A stretch of 64,000 nt of DNA from Dillenia suffruticosa (taxonomy: Eukaryota > Streptophyta > Magnoliopsida > Dilleniales > Dilleniaceae): the NCBI GenBank assembly GCA_033439265.1, contig JAVTVX010000031.1, positions 17,280,001 through 17,344,000 on the forward strand, in the 5' to 3' direction. Shown piece after piece: positions 34,351-45,779 of the stretch. The notes beneath the pieces were generated by a model. That model was given only the letters and a program-made list of their open reading frames with translations. It was not told the origin of the DNA and ran no database searches. The stretch's first letter is position 1. Each line of letters opens with the position of its first letter. Position numbers and translations under genes: made by a program.

Positions 34351-35309
34351 AAATGAAAATTGTAAACAAACATAGTACTTCCTAGTTGGTTGGTCCACCA
34401 TCGACATCACTATCATCTTCTCAACACACAGAGGCCTATCCATCTCCATCAACTCAGTCTCAGAAGGTACCTCAAGGTTTGACTCCGGCAAATGAATCTC
34501 CAAGTGTAGGAGGAGCTGATGATTTGCATGGCTTCTACTCCCCTTTTCCTCCACCAAACAATCCTGCACCAAAGCCTTCCCTTTTGCTCTTATCCCTGTC
34601 TACTTCCATGTCTAGTGTATCCACTATCATTGGAGTAAGCTGAAGGTTCACCGGAGAGGATTCTACCCGGGTGTTTTGCAGTAACATGGAATGTCCTCCC
34701 TCCCTTAAAGCCATAGACATGACGAATTCAAATCTCGGTGGCCACTGTGTTCCCCAAAACCAGAGGTATTGAGGTTGTATCTTTTGTCAATGTCGTTGGC
34801 CTCATCTGATTTTGGTCGAACTTGTGAGAAATTTGAAGCTTATCCCAAGATGCTCCAACCTGTCAAAGAGAAGAAACATGTTGTCTTTCATCTGTCTGCT
34901 GGAGCAATTTTATTTTTAGGCCCAAGTTATTCTGTGAACTATCATGTCTAATCATATTCAGTCCATGGTCTATCATCCCACAGCTTGCTTCTTTGAATTT
35001 GTCATCCCTAACCCTTTAATCACGCCAAGCTACCTATAACTGAAACCTCCATCAATGATTGATCATTCACCTCCACAATGACCGGCTCTTCACCTTTCCC
35101 AAATTGCTTCAGTTGATCGAAGCGGTTACGGTTTGACCCGTCCACCACCAGAGCTCCAAATTGTCCAATCCGATTACCCCTCCATCTCAGGCATCTCTAA
35201 ACTTGCATCCATGGTCCAAAGGCGCTCTCTACCATTTTGTCTCTATCCAAATTCCAATTGGGTCCACTGTTGTTAGTCTCATTATTCATCACCAATTCAC
35301 CAGACACTG

Positions 35310-35715
35310 ATAGTTGATACTACATTACTCCACAATTGTCTTTAAAGTGTCCTACACGTCCACATCCAAAGTAGAGCATGTGCACTCCCTCATACTCCAC
35401 TTGTTGCAGTCATCTTCCTATCAGAATTTGAGGTATCAGTGGTTTCTCCAAATCAAGTTCTACACATACCTGTGCATACTTACCCCTAATAGCCGTTATA
35501 GTATTGATGTCCGTCTCCAGGGGTCGACCCAATAGCTTCCCAACTTGAAACAAGATGTCCTCATCAAAAATTTCAATTGGAAGTTCAAGAAGGTGAATCC
35601 ACACGGTAGTTCGACAGATTACCAACTCTGGCGGGATGAACCATGGTCTCCACTTCATTGTCACCAAGTAATGACCTTGGATCACCCATGGAACTCTGGT
35701 CAAAGCCCTCCATGA
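35310..35715 (-). pseudogene. LINE ORF1 remnant (DUF4283-type with zinc knuckle)
   Basis: The minus-strand frame at 35703-35410 reads RVPWVIQGHYLVTMKWRPW and later WIHLLELPIEIFDEDIL, then GRPLETDINT. A stop follows, then HMLYFGCGRVGHFKDNCG, a zinc knuckle. This order (PW-IxGHYL-xxW, W-R-xxLP, then CxxCGRxGH) is the DUF4283/zf-CCHC_4 arrangement of plant LINE ORF1 proteins. The N-terminal half is missing at the 5' end of the element. Confidence 0.85.
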
Positions 35716-35737
35716 TCACCATGATCAATTACGGCTC

Positions 35738-36645
35738 TTTTGATAAGAGTAAGGTATTAGGTGTTTGGTGCAATTAATTGCAACATGTTCATCTCTCATA
35801 TTGTTGCCATTTTGGAGTCATGTGAGGAATGAAGCAACGGGAGCTCTGCTCTAACTCATATTTTTTAGCTCTTTGTAAATAAGTAGCGGGGTAATTAGAT
35901 TTGCTTTCTGATCTAAATATTATTGAAAAAGTTTCTACTTATTATAAAATATTAAATTTAAGTTATAATTATTAATTTCAAGTATCGATTATCACTGTCT
36001 TATTAAAATACCAAAAGTAAATTTCCTTCGTAAACCGAAGACTTTTGGCACTTCCATTCTGGCTCCATTTATTCCATAGCTTTTTTTTTTTTTTTTTTTA
36101 ACATTTCTAACCATGAGAGTTGAAAAAATATAATATCTAGAACAAACATGTTGCACTGAATTTAAAAGTTCTTTGTCCCAATTTGAAAAATTGGAGTACT
36201 AGCTTAAAACTATTTCAACAATGATATATGAATTTAGTGATAAAATTAGATTTATATAATCAAATTCTTAAAATAAAATCTTGAAAATAAAAAAATAGAT
36301 ACCAAAAGCGTCAACTCTGAAATTAGACTCTATAACAATTCGAACCGAATTAGTCATATTTCTAGATATCGGTGATCAAGTAAAAAAATCAAAATTATTT
36401 CAATCAATGGATTAATCTAATCTTAATTTTTATACAAAAATAAAAAATATCATTGTCTCAATGATTTTTCAGTTTAATCTAATTATAATTTTTTATTTAA
36501 AAAGAAATGACCTTTTCGCAATCCCAAATTTCGCCATCATAAAGGGACCCCACAACATTATTGAATTGAAGTAAAGAAAGGGAACCAAAAGCCCAAAGTA
36601 AACAGGTCCTCCGATAGCAAAAGGTTTGAGAGAAACAGAGAAAAC
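35738..36645. other. Intergenic DNA upstream of the third P450 gene
   Basis: The stretch is AT-rich with a T-run at 36081-36100. The last 150 bp probably contain the promoter and 5' UTR of the gene at 36646; I see only a weak TATA-like cataaagg near 36537. There is no long GA tract before this start codon, unlike the other two genes. Confidence 0.45.
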
Positions 36646-38751
36646 ATGGATTCCTTGACTTTGGTGTTATGGCTTTTATTGTCGTGGATTTCAATTCAAG
36701 CCTTTCTCTTGGCAACCAAAGCAAGAAATTCAAGTCACAAAAAACCACCACTTCCGCCGGGACCTTTTCCATACCCAGTTGTTGGAAACCTATTCAAGCT
36801 TGGTGACAAGCCTCACAAATCCTTAACAAACCTTGCCAAGATTTATGGTCCTATAATGTCCCTCAAGCTAGGACAAATCACCACAATAGTCATCTCTTCA
36901 CCAACCATAGCCAAAGAAGTCCTCCAAACTTATGATCAATACTTCTCCTACAGAGCCGCCCCTGACAGCATCAAAGCCCATGATCATCACCTGCACTCCA
37001 TCATCTGGTTACCGCCTTTGAACAAGTGGAGAAATTATAGGAAGATCACTAATTCCCATATTTTCTCTACTCAAAAACTGGATGCTAATCAACATCTTCG
37101 TCTAAAAAAGGTTGAAGAAATGTTGCAGTATGTCCAAGAGTGCTTTCAAGCTGGTGTTGCAGTCAACATTGGGCGGATAGCGTTTGTGACTTCCCTTAAT
37201 TTATTGTCAAACACAGCGTTCTCCGTTGATTTGGTGAACCCAAGTTCTGATTCTGCTCAGGAATTCAAGGAGCTTGTTTCGAGTATAATGGAAGAAGGTG
37301 GAACACCCAATTTGTCTGATTATTTCCCAGTGCTCAGATATGTAGACCCACAAGGCATAAGACGCAGAATGAGTGATCGTTTTGGGAAAATGTTTGAGAT
37401 TTTTGACAGTTTCTTTGAACAAAGATTGCTGTCGAGAAAAGCTACTGTCTCTGCGCCAACACCAAGCATTGATGTTCTGGATACTTTGCTAGACCTCATC
37501 CAACAGGATCAAGATATTGACAAAACTTCCATCCTGCACTTGTTCTTGGTAACCCTTATCTCATCTTTAGAGTTTCACTAGTAGATTTTTTCCATTTTTG
37601 CCCCCTTTAGATTCGACAAAGACCACGAACTCTTAATTTATACCATGAATAAAAATTCTTTCTCCTAACTTAAAAAAAAAAGAATAATAAAGAAATCTTT
37701 TAACAAAGTAACAAAATGAGTTGTTGACCAAAATGTACATAAAATTCACATAGGATGTGGTTTTTGATTTTTTTTTTTGACCCCTGGACTTGATCTAGCA
37801 GAGTTGTTGTCGGGTCCCCATCGAGAGAGAACTCTTCCGACGTCATTTTTGTCACTACCAAGATTCGAATCCTGGTTTTTAGTGTGGAGTGTTAATGTCA
37901 TTCCCACTAAACAAATGAAACGTTGGTTTTGTTTTTGATTTTCTACCGATAGAGATTTAAACTTATTTAATTTATTTATTATGTCTAACTTTTAACTTTG
38001 GAGGAGAGATACTAATTTTGATATATGAAAACATTTTAATATTAATATTTTCTTGTTTTTAAAACGTTTTTCATTTTTGAAACGTCTCAATACGTTAAAT
38101 TAATTAATATTTATATAAAAATTTTTATATTTTTTATATTTACATATTTTTTTCATTTAATAAATTATTTGCTTACTTAATTATAATTTTTATTTTTATG
38201 TTATTTTTATTATAATTAAAATTTATATATTTGAACATTTTATATCTTTACGATAAAATATGATTATTCTATTATTTTTATAAAATAATTAATATTTATA
38301 TTTTTTCATTTTCTTTATTTTTATAAAATCATTTCTTCATATTATTTCGTATCTATTCTTATTTTTCTATATTGTTTTTTATCCCTTTTTTTTTTCATTT
38401 TTTATTTCTACGCAACCTAAGATACCCTTTGTTAGAGGATGTTTGTAGAGGATTGGAACGGAATTAAATGCAATGACAAGGGCGGTGTATGTGATTGAGG
38501 GAACACAGATTAACTCAAACTAATTAAGATGTAGTTAGGATTAGCTAGGGAATTGATGGAACTAAGTACAAAAGAAGCTTAGTAATTAATAGAAGATTAA
38601 TATGAGAAATTTTTATAGTTTGTTTTAAAAGAAAAAAAGGGTAAATGTTGGATATACATGGACTAAACTAATATCGGTTCATTATGTTATAAATAAATTA
38701 TAATATAGTTGATATCATCTCTTTCTTTTAAAAATTTTGAATTCAAATCTC

Positions 38752-38800
<49 letters not shown>

Positions 38801-38903
38801 CATATATATATATACATATATATATATACATATATATATATACACATATATATATATACATATATATATATACACATATATATATATACATATATATATA
38901 TAC

Positions 38904-38968
<65 letters not shown>

Positions 38969-39735
38969 TTCACTATACTAATAAACTATTAAAATATAAA
39001 ATATTTGACAATACCTTTCATCACGAATTTGAGGTTTTAAAGTGAATTATTGTTTCACTAATTTAAGTTTATTTTAAAGTGAACAACATTTCTTATGTCA
39101 TTTCTTATGAAACTTTCTGTGAATAGACCCTTTTCGTAGCCGGGACAGACACGACTTCTAGTACAGTTGAGTGGGCAATGGCAGAGATACTACGCAACCC
39201 AATTACTCTTTCTAAAGTCCAAGCAGAGCTTGAGCAAGTGATTGGCAAAGGAAACTTGGTCCAAGAATCAGACATTGCTAAACTCCCTTACTTGCAAGCA
39301 ACTGTGAAGGAAACCCTTAGGTTACACCCACCAGCTCCATTTTTAATCCCTCGAACAGTTGAAAAAGATGAAGAAATAAGTGGCTTTTTAGTACCCAAAA
39401 ATGCACAGGTTTTGGTCAATTTCTGGGCTATTAGTAGAGATCCAAGCGTCTGGGTCGACCCGAACTTGTTTGTCCCGGATCGTTTTTTGAATACGGATAT
39501 CGAATTTCGCGGTGGAAAATTTGAGTTTATTCCATTTGGAGCGGGTCGGAGAATTTGTCCGGGTTTGCCTCTGGCTATAAGGATGGTTCACTTGATGCTA
39601 GGATCACTCCTTCACATGTTTAATTGGAAGCTTGAGGATGGGGTGGGTGGATTAGAAGAGATGGACATGGATGACAAGTTTGGAATCGCATTGCAGAAGT
39701 CCAAGCCACTACTCGTTGTCCCTGTCCAAGTATAG
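36646..39735 (+). CDS. Cytochrome P450, CYP76-type, intact, with a 1.6-kb intron
   Basis: Exon 1 is 36646-37548 and exon 2 is 39127-39735. The GT-AG intron is 1,578 bp, in phase 0 after LHLFL, at the same site as in the paralogues but over ten times longer. The product is 503 aa with an ER anchor, the hinge PPLPPGP, the C-helix WRNYRK, the I-helix AGTDTT (306-311), the K-helix [12 protein letters not shown] (Glu of PERF changed to Asp) and the heme loop [10 protein letters not shown] (ligand Cys445). The acceptor AATAG|ACC is weaker than the ACAG|GAC of the paralogues and changes the first exon-2 residue from Asp to Thr. The frame is open throughout, so I call it intact, but splicing efficiency is open. 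Function is as for the paralogues: a probable terpenoid monooxygenase at the ER, substrate unknown. Confidence 0.88.
37760..37925. repeat. Dispersed SINE-like repeat in the intron (pairs with 46560-46750)
   Basis: A T-run, 'cttgatcta', 'tttttgtcactaccaagatt cgaatcctgg' and 'gttaatgtcattcccac' are repeated in diverged form at 46560-46750 ('tttttgtcattacaaaaact', 'gttagtgccattctcac'). On the reverse strand ggattcgaatcttgg resembles a tRNA-type B box, so a tRNA-derived SINE is possible. Confidence 0.5.
38752..38963. repeat. Compound (TA)n/(CATA) microsatellite in the P450 intron
   Basis: About 212 bp consist of TA runs interrupted at roughly 12-18-bp intervals by single C bases (…tatatacatatata…). 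Frames through it read only Tyr, Ile, His and Thr and are not genes. Confidence 0.97.
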
Positions 39736-40122
39736 ATCATCGCTTACGTTTAAGCAGTTGCAGTACCAGGGAAAATTTTAACCAGCTGTCTCCATCTCCA
39801 CAGAGAATTTAAATAATCTAGATGGCTAGTGTCTGTGTTTGAATAATAATTTGCTTTAAGTTTCATTAAGCATGGGCTTCTAGATCATGGGCGAAGGGTA
39901 TCTTGTTAATAATTCATAAAAATAATGTTATTTTATATGATTTGCGTGTTTAAAGATTAAAAAGTAATTGCGATCTTTGCAAACTTTTAACTCTCTGATT
40001 TGAATTTTCCTTCCTAAAAGGAGTTTCGTCCTCCTTGTAAGACTAAAAAATATAATTTAATTTTTTGCTTACGTGTCCAAGAAAAATGTAAAGGTCCATT
40101 GATTAGTAAATAAAATATTATT

Positions 40123-40378
40123 TGTTGAAATGATGCATTTATTTAGAAATATTTCCTATTACTTAGAAATATTTATTTTAAGAAAATAAATGTAGTTTTT
40201 GAATGATTGATTTAGATCCTATTTTATGATCTATTTTATGACTGTAAATTAGGAGTAATTAGGAGTTAATTTTCTAATTCTTTATCTATCTTATTGTATA
40301 TATAGATAAAACATATCACCTCTTATAAATAAGATGGAGATTATTCGGTTAGATATTCTAAAATCTACCGATTCCACA
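40123..40378 (+). repeat. Left LTR of the copia element
   Basis: It is 256 bp, starts TGTTGAAATGATG and ends GATTCCACA. It contains 'ttgtatatatagat' at about 40294-40307, a plausible TATA region for the element's own transcription, also kept in the right LTR. Confidence 0.96.
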
Positions 40379-40390
40379 TGGTATCGAAGC
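40379..40390 (+). promoter_or_regulatory. Primer-binding site of the copia element
   Basis: TGGTATCGAAGC directly follows the left LTR and differs at two positions from TGGTATCAGAGC, the complement of the plant initiator tRNA-Met 3' end. Confidence 0.85.
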
Positions 40391-40569
40391 TTTAGGCTCG
40401 TTTCTGGTATCAAAATTCTGTTGTAGTTTTTCTCTCTCAGTTTTTTCTGGAGCAATTCTCATCTATTATTTTTAGAACAAGCCACTATGTCTGGCACATC
40501 AAGTGTGGGTGACCACATACTTGGTTCTAGTCCAACGAGATCATCTTCTTAAAAAACCAATCTTTTGAC

Positions 40570-41400
40570 CCATGATAATCTCTCTACTCAATCAATCATC
40601 CACAAACTCAATGGAGAAATTATCTCCAATAGTCCAGTCAGTCAAGCTCTTCATTAGAGGACGAGAAAAGATCGGTTTTTTAACTGGAGTAACGAAAAAA
40701 CCGGAGGAAAATTCTGAAGTGATTAAGATCTGGGAATCGAAAAATGCCCTAATCATGTCCTGGTTGATAAATTCAATGGAACCATCAATCAGTAAGACGT
40801 ACATGTTTCTTACTACCGCCCAAGAAATCTGGGACACTGCAAAGAAGACTTTCTCAGATCTAAGAAATTCGGTTCAAATTTATGAAATTTCTACTCAAAT
40901 TCGAAATACAAAACAAGGTAATCTAAGTATTTTACAATATTACAATACTCTCAGAATGTTGTGGTAGGAGTTGGATTTATTTTATGATTATAAATGGCAT
41001 TGTCCACAAGACAATGTAATATTTAAAAGAATAATTGAAAAGGAGCGTGTTTTTGCTTTCTTGGCTGGTCTGAATTATGATCTCGATGAGGTTTGTGGAA
41101 AAATTCTTGGATGTGAGATCTTGTCATCCACTCGGGAAGTGTTCACCGAAGTCCGCAGGGAGGAAAGCAGAAGGAACGTTATGCTGGGAAATGAAACTCG
41201 AGAGACTCTTGAAACGGAATCATCAGCATTGGCAGCCAAAAGCAATCGATTTTTTAATACCTCAAATGGAGGTAACGATACTCGGAATAAAAGGGGAAAC
41301 AAACCCTGGTGCGATCATTGTAAAAAACCTGGTCATACCCAGAGACTTGCTGGAAGTTGCATGGAAAGCCTCCTTATTTGAAAAATGGACAAGCTGATCA
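40570..41400 (+). pseudogene. Copia gag remnant
   Basis: Frames at 40572-40967 and 40971-41381 together carry the copia gag helices (ALIMSWLINSMEPSISKTYM, TAQEIWDTAKKTFSD, FAFLAGLNYDLDEV) and a CCHC zinc knuckle (CDHCKKPGHT). A stop at 40965-40967 and a frameshift in the knuckle near 41337 break it. It would have formed the virus-like particle of the element. Confidence 0.9.
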
Positions 41401-41478
41401 AGCGACTGCAAAGCTCTTCAAACGGGTTTAGAAGAATCAACACCCGAAAATTCTCTAATTTCCCTTAATAAAGAACAG

Positions 41479-42003
41479 TTGGAATGTCTGATGAAACTCC
41501 TGAATTCAACTTGTATTCCATCTGCCTCCATTGCACAGAAAGGTAATTTTTCTCAGACCTTCAGTGTGCTAACTGAGAACAGAACTTCTTGGATCCTAGA
41601 TTCTGGTGTTTCTGATCATATGATAAGTTGTTCTTCACTCATCTCCACTTATACTCCTTATGGTGGTAATTTGAAAGTAAAGATTGCTGATGGTTCATTA
41701 GCCACTGTAGCAGGGAAATGGTCAATTATTTTGTCAAAAAATCTGACCTTAAAATTCGTATTTCATGTTCTTTTGCTTACATATAATCTGTTGTCCATTA
41801 GCAAACTCACTCATGATCAGAATTGTGTGGCTAAATTTGGTTCCTCCTCATGTCAATTTCAAGAATTGGTTTCGGGGAAGATGATTGACAATGCTAAAGA
41901 GTGTGGAGGACTTTACTACCTTGATAAGGAAGACTCAAATAAACAAAGTTCGGTTTGCAAATCCTTTTCTGTTTTTTTATGTGAAAATAATGTCATGTTG
42001 TGA
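41479..42003 (+). pseudogene. Copia protease remnant
   Basis: The motif WILDSGVSDHM is the copia aspartic protease active site, in which the usual DSGAS has become DSGVS. It is followed by KVKIADGSLATVAG and LLSISKLTHDQNC, typical of the protease to pre-integrase segment. A stop at 42001-42003 separates it from the integrase. Confidence 0.9.
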
Positions 42004-42909
42004 CACTATAGACTCGGTCACCCTAGCTTTCCCTACTTGAAAAATTTATTTCCATCTCTTTTCAATAATAAAGATACATCTTCCTTTCAGTGTGAGATTT
42101 ATCAATTTTCTAAACATCATCGTGCATCTTTTTCAGTACAGTCATATAAGCATTTCACCAATTTCTCAATAATACACAGTGATATTTGGGGTCCTTCACG
42201 AATAAAAAATTTTTCGGGGGTTAGATGGTTTTTTACCTTTATCGATGATCAAACTAGACTATGTTGGGTATATCTCTTGACGGCAAAATCTGAAACAGAA
42301 CATGTCTTTAAAAACTTTCACTCAATGGTCAAAACCCAATTTCAAACTCAAATTTAGATTCTTAGAACAGACAATGGGAGCGAATATTTCAAAAATGTTC
42401 TTAGAGTATTTCTTCAAAGAGAGGGAATCATTCATCAAAGTAGTTGTATAAATACTCCACAACAAAATGGGTTGGCGGAAAGGAAAAACAAACACTTACT
42501 TGAGGTTGCCAGATCCTTAATGTTCACCACAAATGTGCCAAAACTTTTTTGGGGGGAAGCCATTCTTATTGCCTCATTTCTCATTAATAGGATGCCTACT
42601 CGGCTTCTAGGATACAAGACTCCTCTAGAAGTGTTTCAAAGTGTCTATCCAACAAATCGTTTAATTACCAATTTACCACTTAGGATATTTGGGTGTACCT
42701 CCTTTGTTCATATCCATTCTCATAACTATAGCAAATTTGATCCAAGGGCTGTCAAATGTGTTTTCCTCGGATATTTACCGACAAAAAAAGGGTATAAGTG
42801 CTTTGATCCAAAAACTAAGAAAATGTTTATTAGTATGGATGTTTCCTTCTTTGAGAATCAGCCTTACGTCACCAAAAACTCACTTCAGGGGGAGAATGCG
42901 ACCACATAA
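42004..42909 (+). pseudogene. Copia integrase remnant
   Basis: The zinc-binding part starts RLGHPSFPYLKNLFPSL and has CEIYQFSKHHR, where the second Cys of the HHCC site is lost (CEIC is usual). The catalytic core shows HSDIWGPS, RTDNGSEY and TPQQNGLAERKN, the D-D-E triad regions. A stop at 42355-42357 splits the core. The C-terminal part reads FLGYLPTKKGYKCFDP, then ends at 42907-42909. Confidence 0.92.
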
Positions 42910-42936
42910 GAGAGTTTTTATAATTTTTGAGATACA

Positions 42937-44259
42937 TTGCCTACTCTTTCTTCAGACCAATCAAAATCAGTCAGTTCTATCAATTGTTACCCTACTCCTT
43001 TTACACCTCTCTTTTCTACTCTTATTCCTCTTTCAGACCAAGAAATACCCACTACAATCACTAAAAAAATAGAATTTGAAATTCAAAGTCCAAAATTACT
43101 TGTCTATGAGAGATGGAAAAGAAAGGAAAATGAAGGAATTCACACACTTGAGCAGAACCAGTCATTGGATCCACCAGTTCTTGATGATACGTCAAATCAA
43201 AATTCTCCTACACATCATGCCACCTATGAAAATCAAAGTAATTCAACATTTGTTGAGGATCTAGATATTTCTATTGCTCTTAGAAAAGGAAAAAGAACTT
43301 GTACGTCTCATCGTTTTTCATATTACATGTGCTATAGCAGTTTGTCTCCTCCCTATCGGGCTTTTGCTACTAATCTGACCAATATAGCAATTCCCAAGTC
43401 AATCCAAGAAGCATTGAGTATTCCAGAATGGAGAGTAGCAGTTATGGAGGAGATCAAAGCACCGGAGAAAAACAAAACATGGGAGTGTGTGTCAATACCG
43501 AAGGGAAAGAAAACAGTGGGGTGTAAGTGGGTATTCACAGTGAAATATAATTCGGATGGATCAATAGAAAGATTCAAGGCTCGCTTGATTGTAAAAGGAT
43601 TCACACAGTCCTATGTGATAGACTACCAAGAAACATTTACCCCGGTAGCAAAGCTTAACACTATTCGTGTTCTTCTTTCTATTGCAGCTAATTTAGACAG
43701 GAAGATTTCACAAGTAGATGTCAAGAATGCTTTTCTAAGCGGAGAATTGACAGAAGAAGTTTTTATGGATATTTCTCTTGGTTTTGTAGATGTCTATGGC
43801 ACTAATACAGTTTGCAAACTAAAAAAATCTCTCTATAGATTGAAACAATCTCTTAGAGCCTGGTTTGATCATTTCTCAAAGACGGTGAAGAAATATGGCT
43901 ACAGTCAAGTTCAAACCGATCATACTTTATTTTTCAAAAAGTCTCAAGATGAGAAGATCTCAGTCTTAATTGTATATGTTGATAATATTTTACTTACAGG
44001 GGATGATACAAGTGAAAGAGAAAGAATGAAGAAAGTTCTAGCCAAAGAATTTGAAATCAAGGATTTCGGGCCTGTGAAATACTTTCTTGGTATGGAAGTT
44101 GCAAGACCAAAGAAAGGGATTTATGTGTCACAAAGGAAATATATTATTGACCTGCTCAGAGAGACAGGTTTTCTAGGAAGTAAACCGGCTGATACACCAA
44201 TTGAAGAGAATCACAAGTTAGGATATAAGAAGGGAGAGGTCCTTGTTGATAAAGGTTGA
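42937..44259 (+). pseudogene. Copia reverse transcriptase remnant
   Basis: A long frame of 440 codons carries WRVAVMEEIKAPEKNKTWE, KARLIVKGFTQ, DVKNAFLSGELTEEVFM and KKSLYRLKQS, then VYVDNILLTGDD. The catalytic YVDD box is YVDN, which removes one metal-binding Asp, so the enzyme would be inactive even if expressed. The frame ends in a stop at 44257-44259, at the start of the linker to RNase H. Confidence 0.95.
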
Positions 44260-44882
44260 TATCAAAGGTTAGTGGAACGTTTAATTTATCAGTCTCATAC
44301 ATGACCTGATATTGCTTACGCAGTCAGTGTGGTCAGCCAATTTATGCATGAGCCTTATGAGGAACATCTGGAAGCAGTTCAACGTATTTTGAGATACCTC
44401 AAGGGAACTCCTGAAAAGGGACCTTTTTTCAAGAAAAATGATTCAAGGAAGATAGAGGCATTCACTGATACTGATTGGACCGGGGCAACCTAGTGACTTG
44501 GAGGAGCAAAAAGCAATCAGTGGTAGCAAGAAGCAGTGCTGAGGCTGAATTTCGAGCTCTTGCATAAGGAATATGCGAACTTCTATGGCTAAAAAGAATC
44601 ATGGATGAGATTTCACTTCAAAGTAAGAATCCTATGCTACTATACTATGACAACAAGTCAGCAATCAATATTGCTCACAATCCAACTCACCATGACCATA
44701 CTAAACATATAAAAATGGATAGACATTTCATTAAAGAGAAGATTGAAGAAGGACTTGTGTGTATACCCTTCATTACATCCAATGGACAACTTGCAGATTT
44801 CTTAACCAAAGGTTTATCACGAGTCAGATTTGAAGAACTCCTATCCAAGTTGAATATGATTGATATCTATACTCCAACTTGA
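44260..44882 (+). pseudogene. Copia RNase H remnant
   Basis: The pieces AVSVVSQFMHEPYEEHLEA, RILRYLKGTP, AFTDTDWTGAT, then YYDNKSAINIAHNPTHHDHT and FITSNGQLADFLTKGL are recognisable. Stops at 44302 and near 44491, plus a frameshift, disrupt the first half. The last frame, 44601-44882, is open to the purine tract that precedes the right LTR. Confidence 0.92.
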
Positions 44883-44889
44883 GGGGAAG

Positions 44890-45145
44890 TGTTGGAATAA
44901 TGTATTTATTTATGAATGCTTCCTATTACTTAGAAATATTTATTTTAGGAAAATAAATGTAATTTTTGAATGATTGATTTAAATTCTATTTTATGACCTA
45001 TTTTATGGCTGTAAATTAGAAATAATTAAGAGTTAATTTTCTACTTTTTTATCTATCTTATTGTATATATAGATGAGCCACATCACCTCTTATAAATAAG
45101 ATGGAGATTATTCGGTTAGGTATTCTAAAACCTATCGATTCCACA
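44890..45145 (+). repeat. Right LTR of the copia element
   Basis: It is 256 bp, starts TGTTGGAATAATG and ends GATTCCACA, directly preceded by the purine tract GAGGGGAAG (44881-44889) and followed by the TSD TTATT. Confidence 0.96.
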
Positions 45146-45150
45146 TTATT

Positions 45151-45420
45151 AAGTTATCAGAAGGCAAATCGTAGTATAATATTAAGTTCTAAGCTTATTA
45201 AACTCATCATGATACTTCCATGGTGTCAAATTACATTGTAATTCGGAGGCCTTTGAGATATCATAGATAACCATAGATATCTTAACAAAATCCTCTTATG
45301 CATCTTAAGCTCTGGGCTGTTATTAGTTTTCTTTCTATTGGAGATATGTTTTGCTTTATTCAATCAATATACATTGCTCAGTTATAGCTGCGGACCACAT
45401 AGCAGACCTTCCGTCATAAT
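45151..45420. other. Short intergenic stretch
   Basis: AT-rich DNA between the copia element and the next P450 relic. No feature is seen. Confidence 0.4.
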
Positions 45421-45779
45421 TGGCAAAAGGCAATATGGTCCAAGAATCAGACATTGCTAACCTCCCTTAACTTGCAAGCAATCGTTAAGGAAACCTTAAG
45501 ATTACACCCACCAGCTCCATTTTTAACTCCAACCTTTGAAAAAAAAATGATGAAATATGGAATTAGTTTATCAATTCCTTTTGGTGGTGGCCGGAGAATT
45601 TGTCCAGGTTTGCCTCTGGCAATGAGTATGGCTTGCTTGATGTTGGGTTCACTTCTTCATTCGTTTAATTGGAGGCTTGAAGATGGGGGTTGGGTCGAAG
45701 AAGATAGACATGGATGACAAATTCGGCCTTACATTGCAAAAATCTAAGCCACTACTTGCTGTCCCTGTCCAGGTATAGC
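45421..45779 (+). pseudogene. CYP76-type P450 relic, chimeric
   Basis: The left part, KGNMVQESDIANLP, a one-base insertion creating TAA at 45468-45470, then [20 protein letters not shown], is closest to the gene at 36646. A deletion removes about 60 codons including PERF. The right part, [20 protein letters not shown] then [17 protein letters not shown] and LLAVPVQV-stop, is closest to the gene at 5280. The flank after the stop also follows that gene. The I-helix and exon 1 are absent. Confidence 0.9.

Larger units (their letters stand above)
30271..35737 (-). mobile_element. LINE (non-LTR retrotransposon), 5.4 kb, degenerate, with 14-bp TSD
   Basis: The element itself is about 30285-35723 and reads on the minus strand. 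Its 3' poly(A) appears as the T-run at 30284-30298. The flanking repeats atcaattactactc (30271-30284) and atcaattacggctc (35724-35737) match at 12 of 14 positions and look like a diverged target-site duplication. Domains in order from the 5' end are a gag-like ORF1 with zinc knuckle, endonuclease, reverse transcriptase, zf-RVT and RNase H, all in the order known for plant L1-type elements. Many stops and frameshifts make it inactive. The start of ORF1 is missing, so it is 5'-truncated. Confidence 0.88.
40123..45145 (+). mobile_element. Ty1/copia retrotransposon, 5.02 kb, two LTRs, TSD TTATT, inactive
   Basis: The left LTR is 40123-40378 and the right LTR 44890-45145, each 256 bp with TG...CA ends. 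The flanking duplication TTATT is exact at 40118-40122 and 45146-45150. The primer-binding site TGGTATCGAAGC follows the left LTR, and the purine tract GAGGGGAAG precedes the right LTR. Gag, protease, integrase, RT and RNase H follow in copia order on the + strand but are broken by stops and frameshifts. By hand I count about 25 differences between the LTRs, roughly 10%, mostly transitions, so this is an old insertion. It lies 387 bp downstream of an intact P450. Confidence 0.97.

Noticed and set aside
38709-39045. Overlapping frames on both strands reading Tyr-Ile-His repeats
   Set aside because: They are translations of the TA/CA microsatellite inside a P450 intron.
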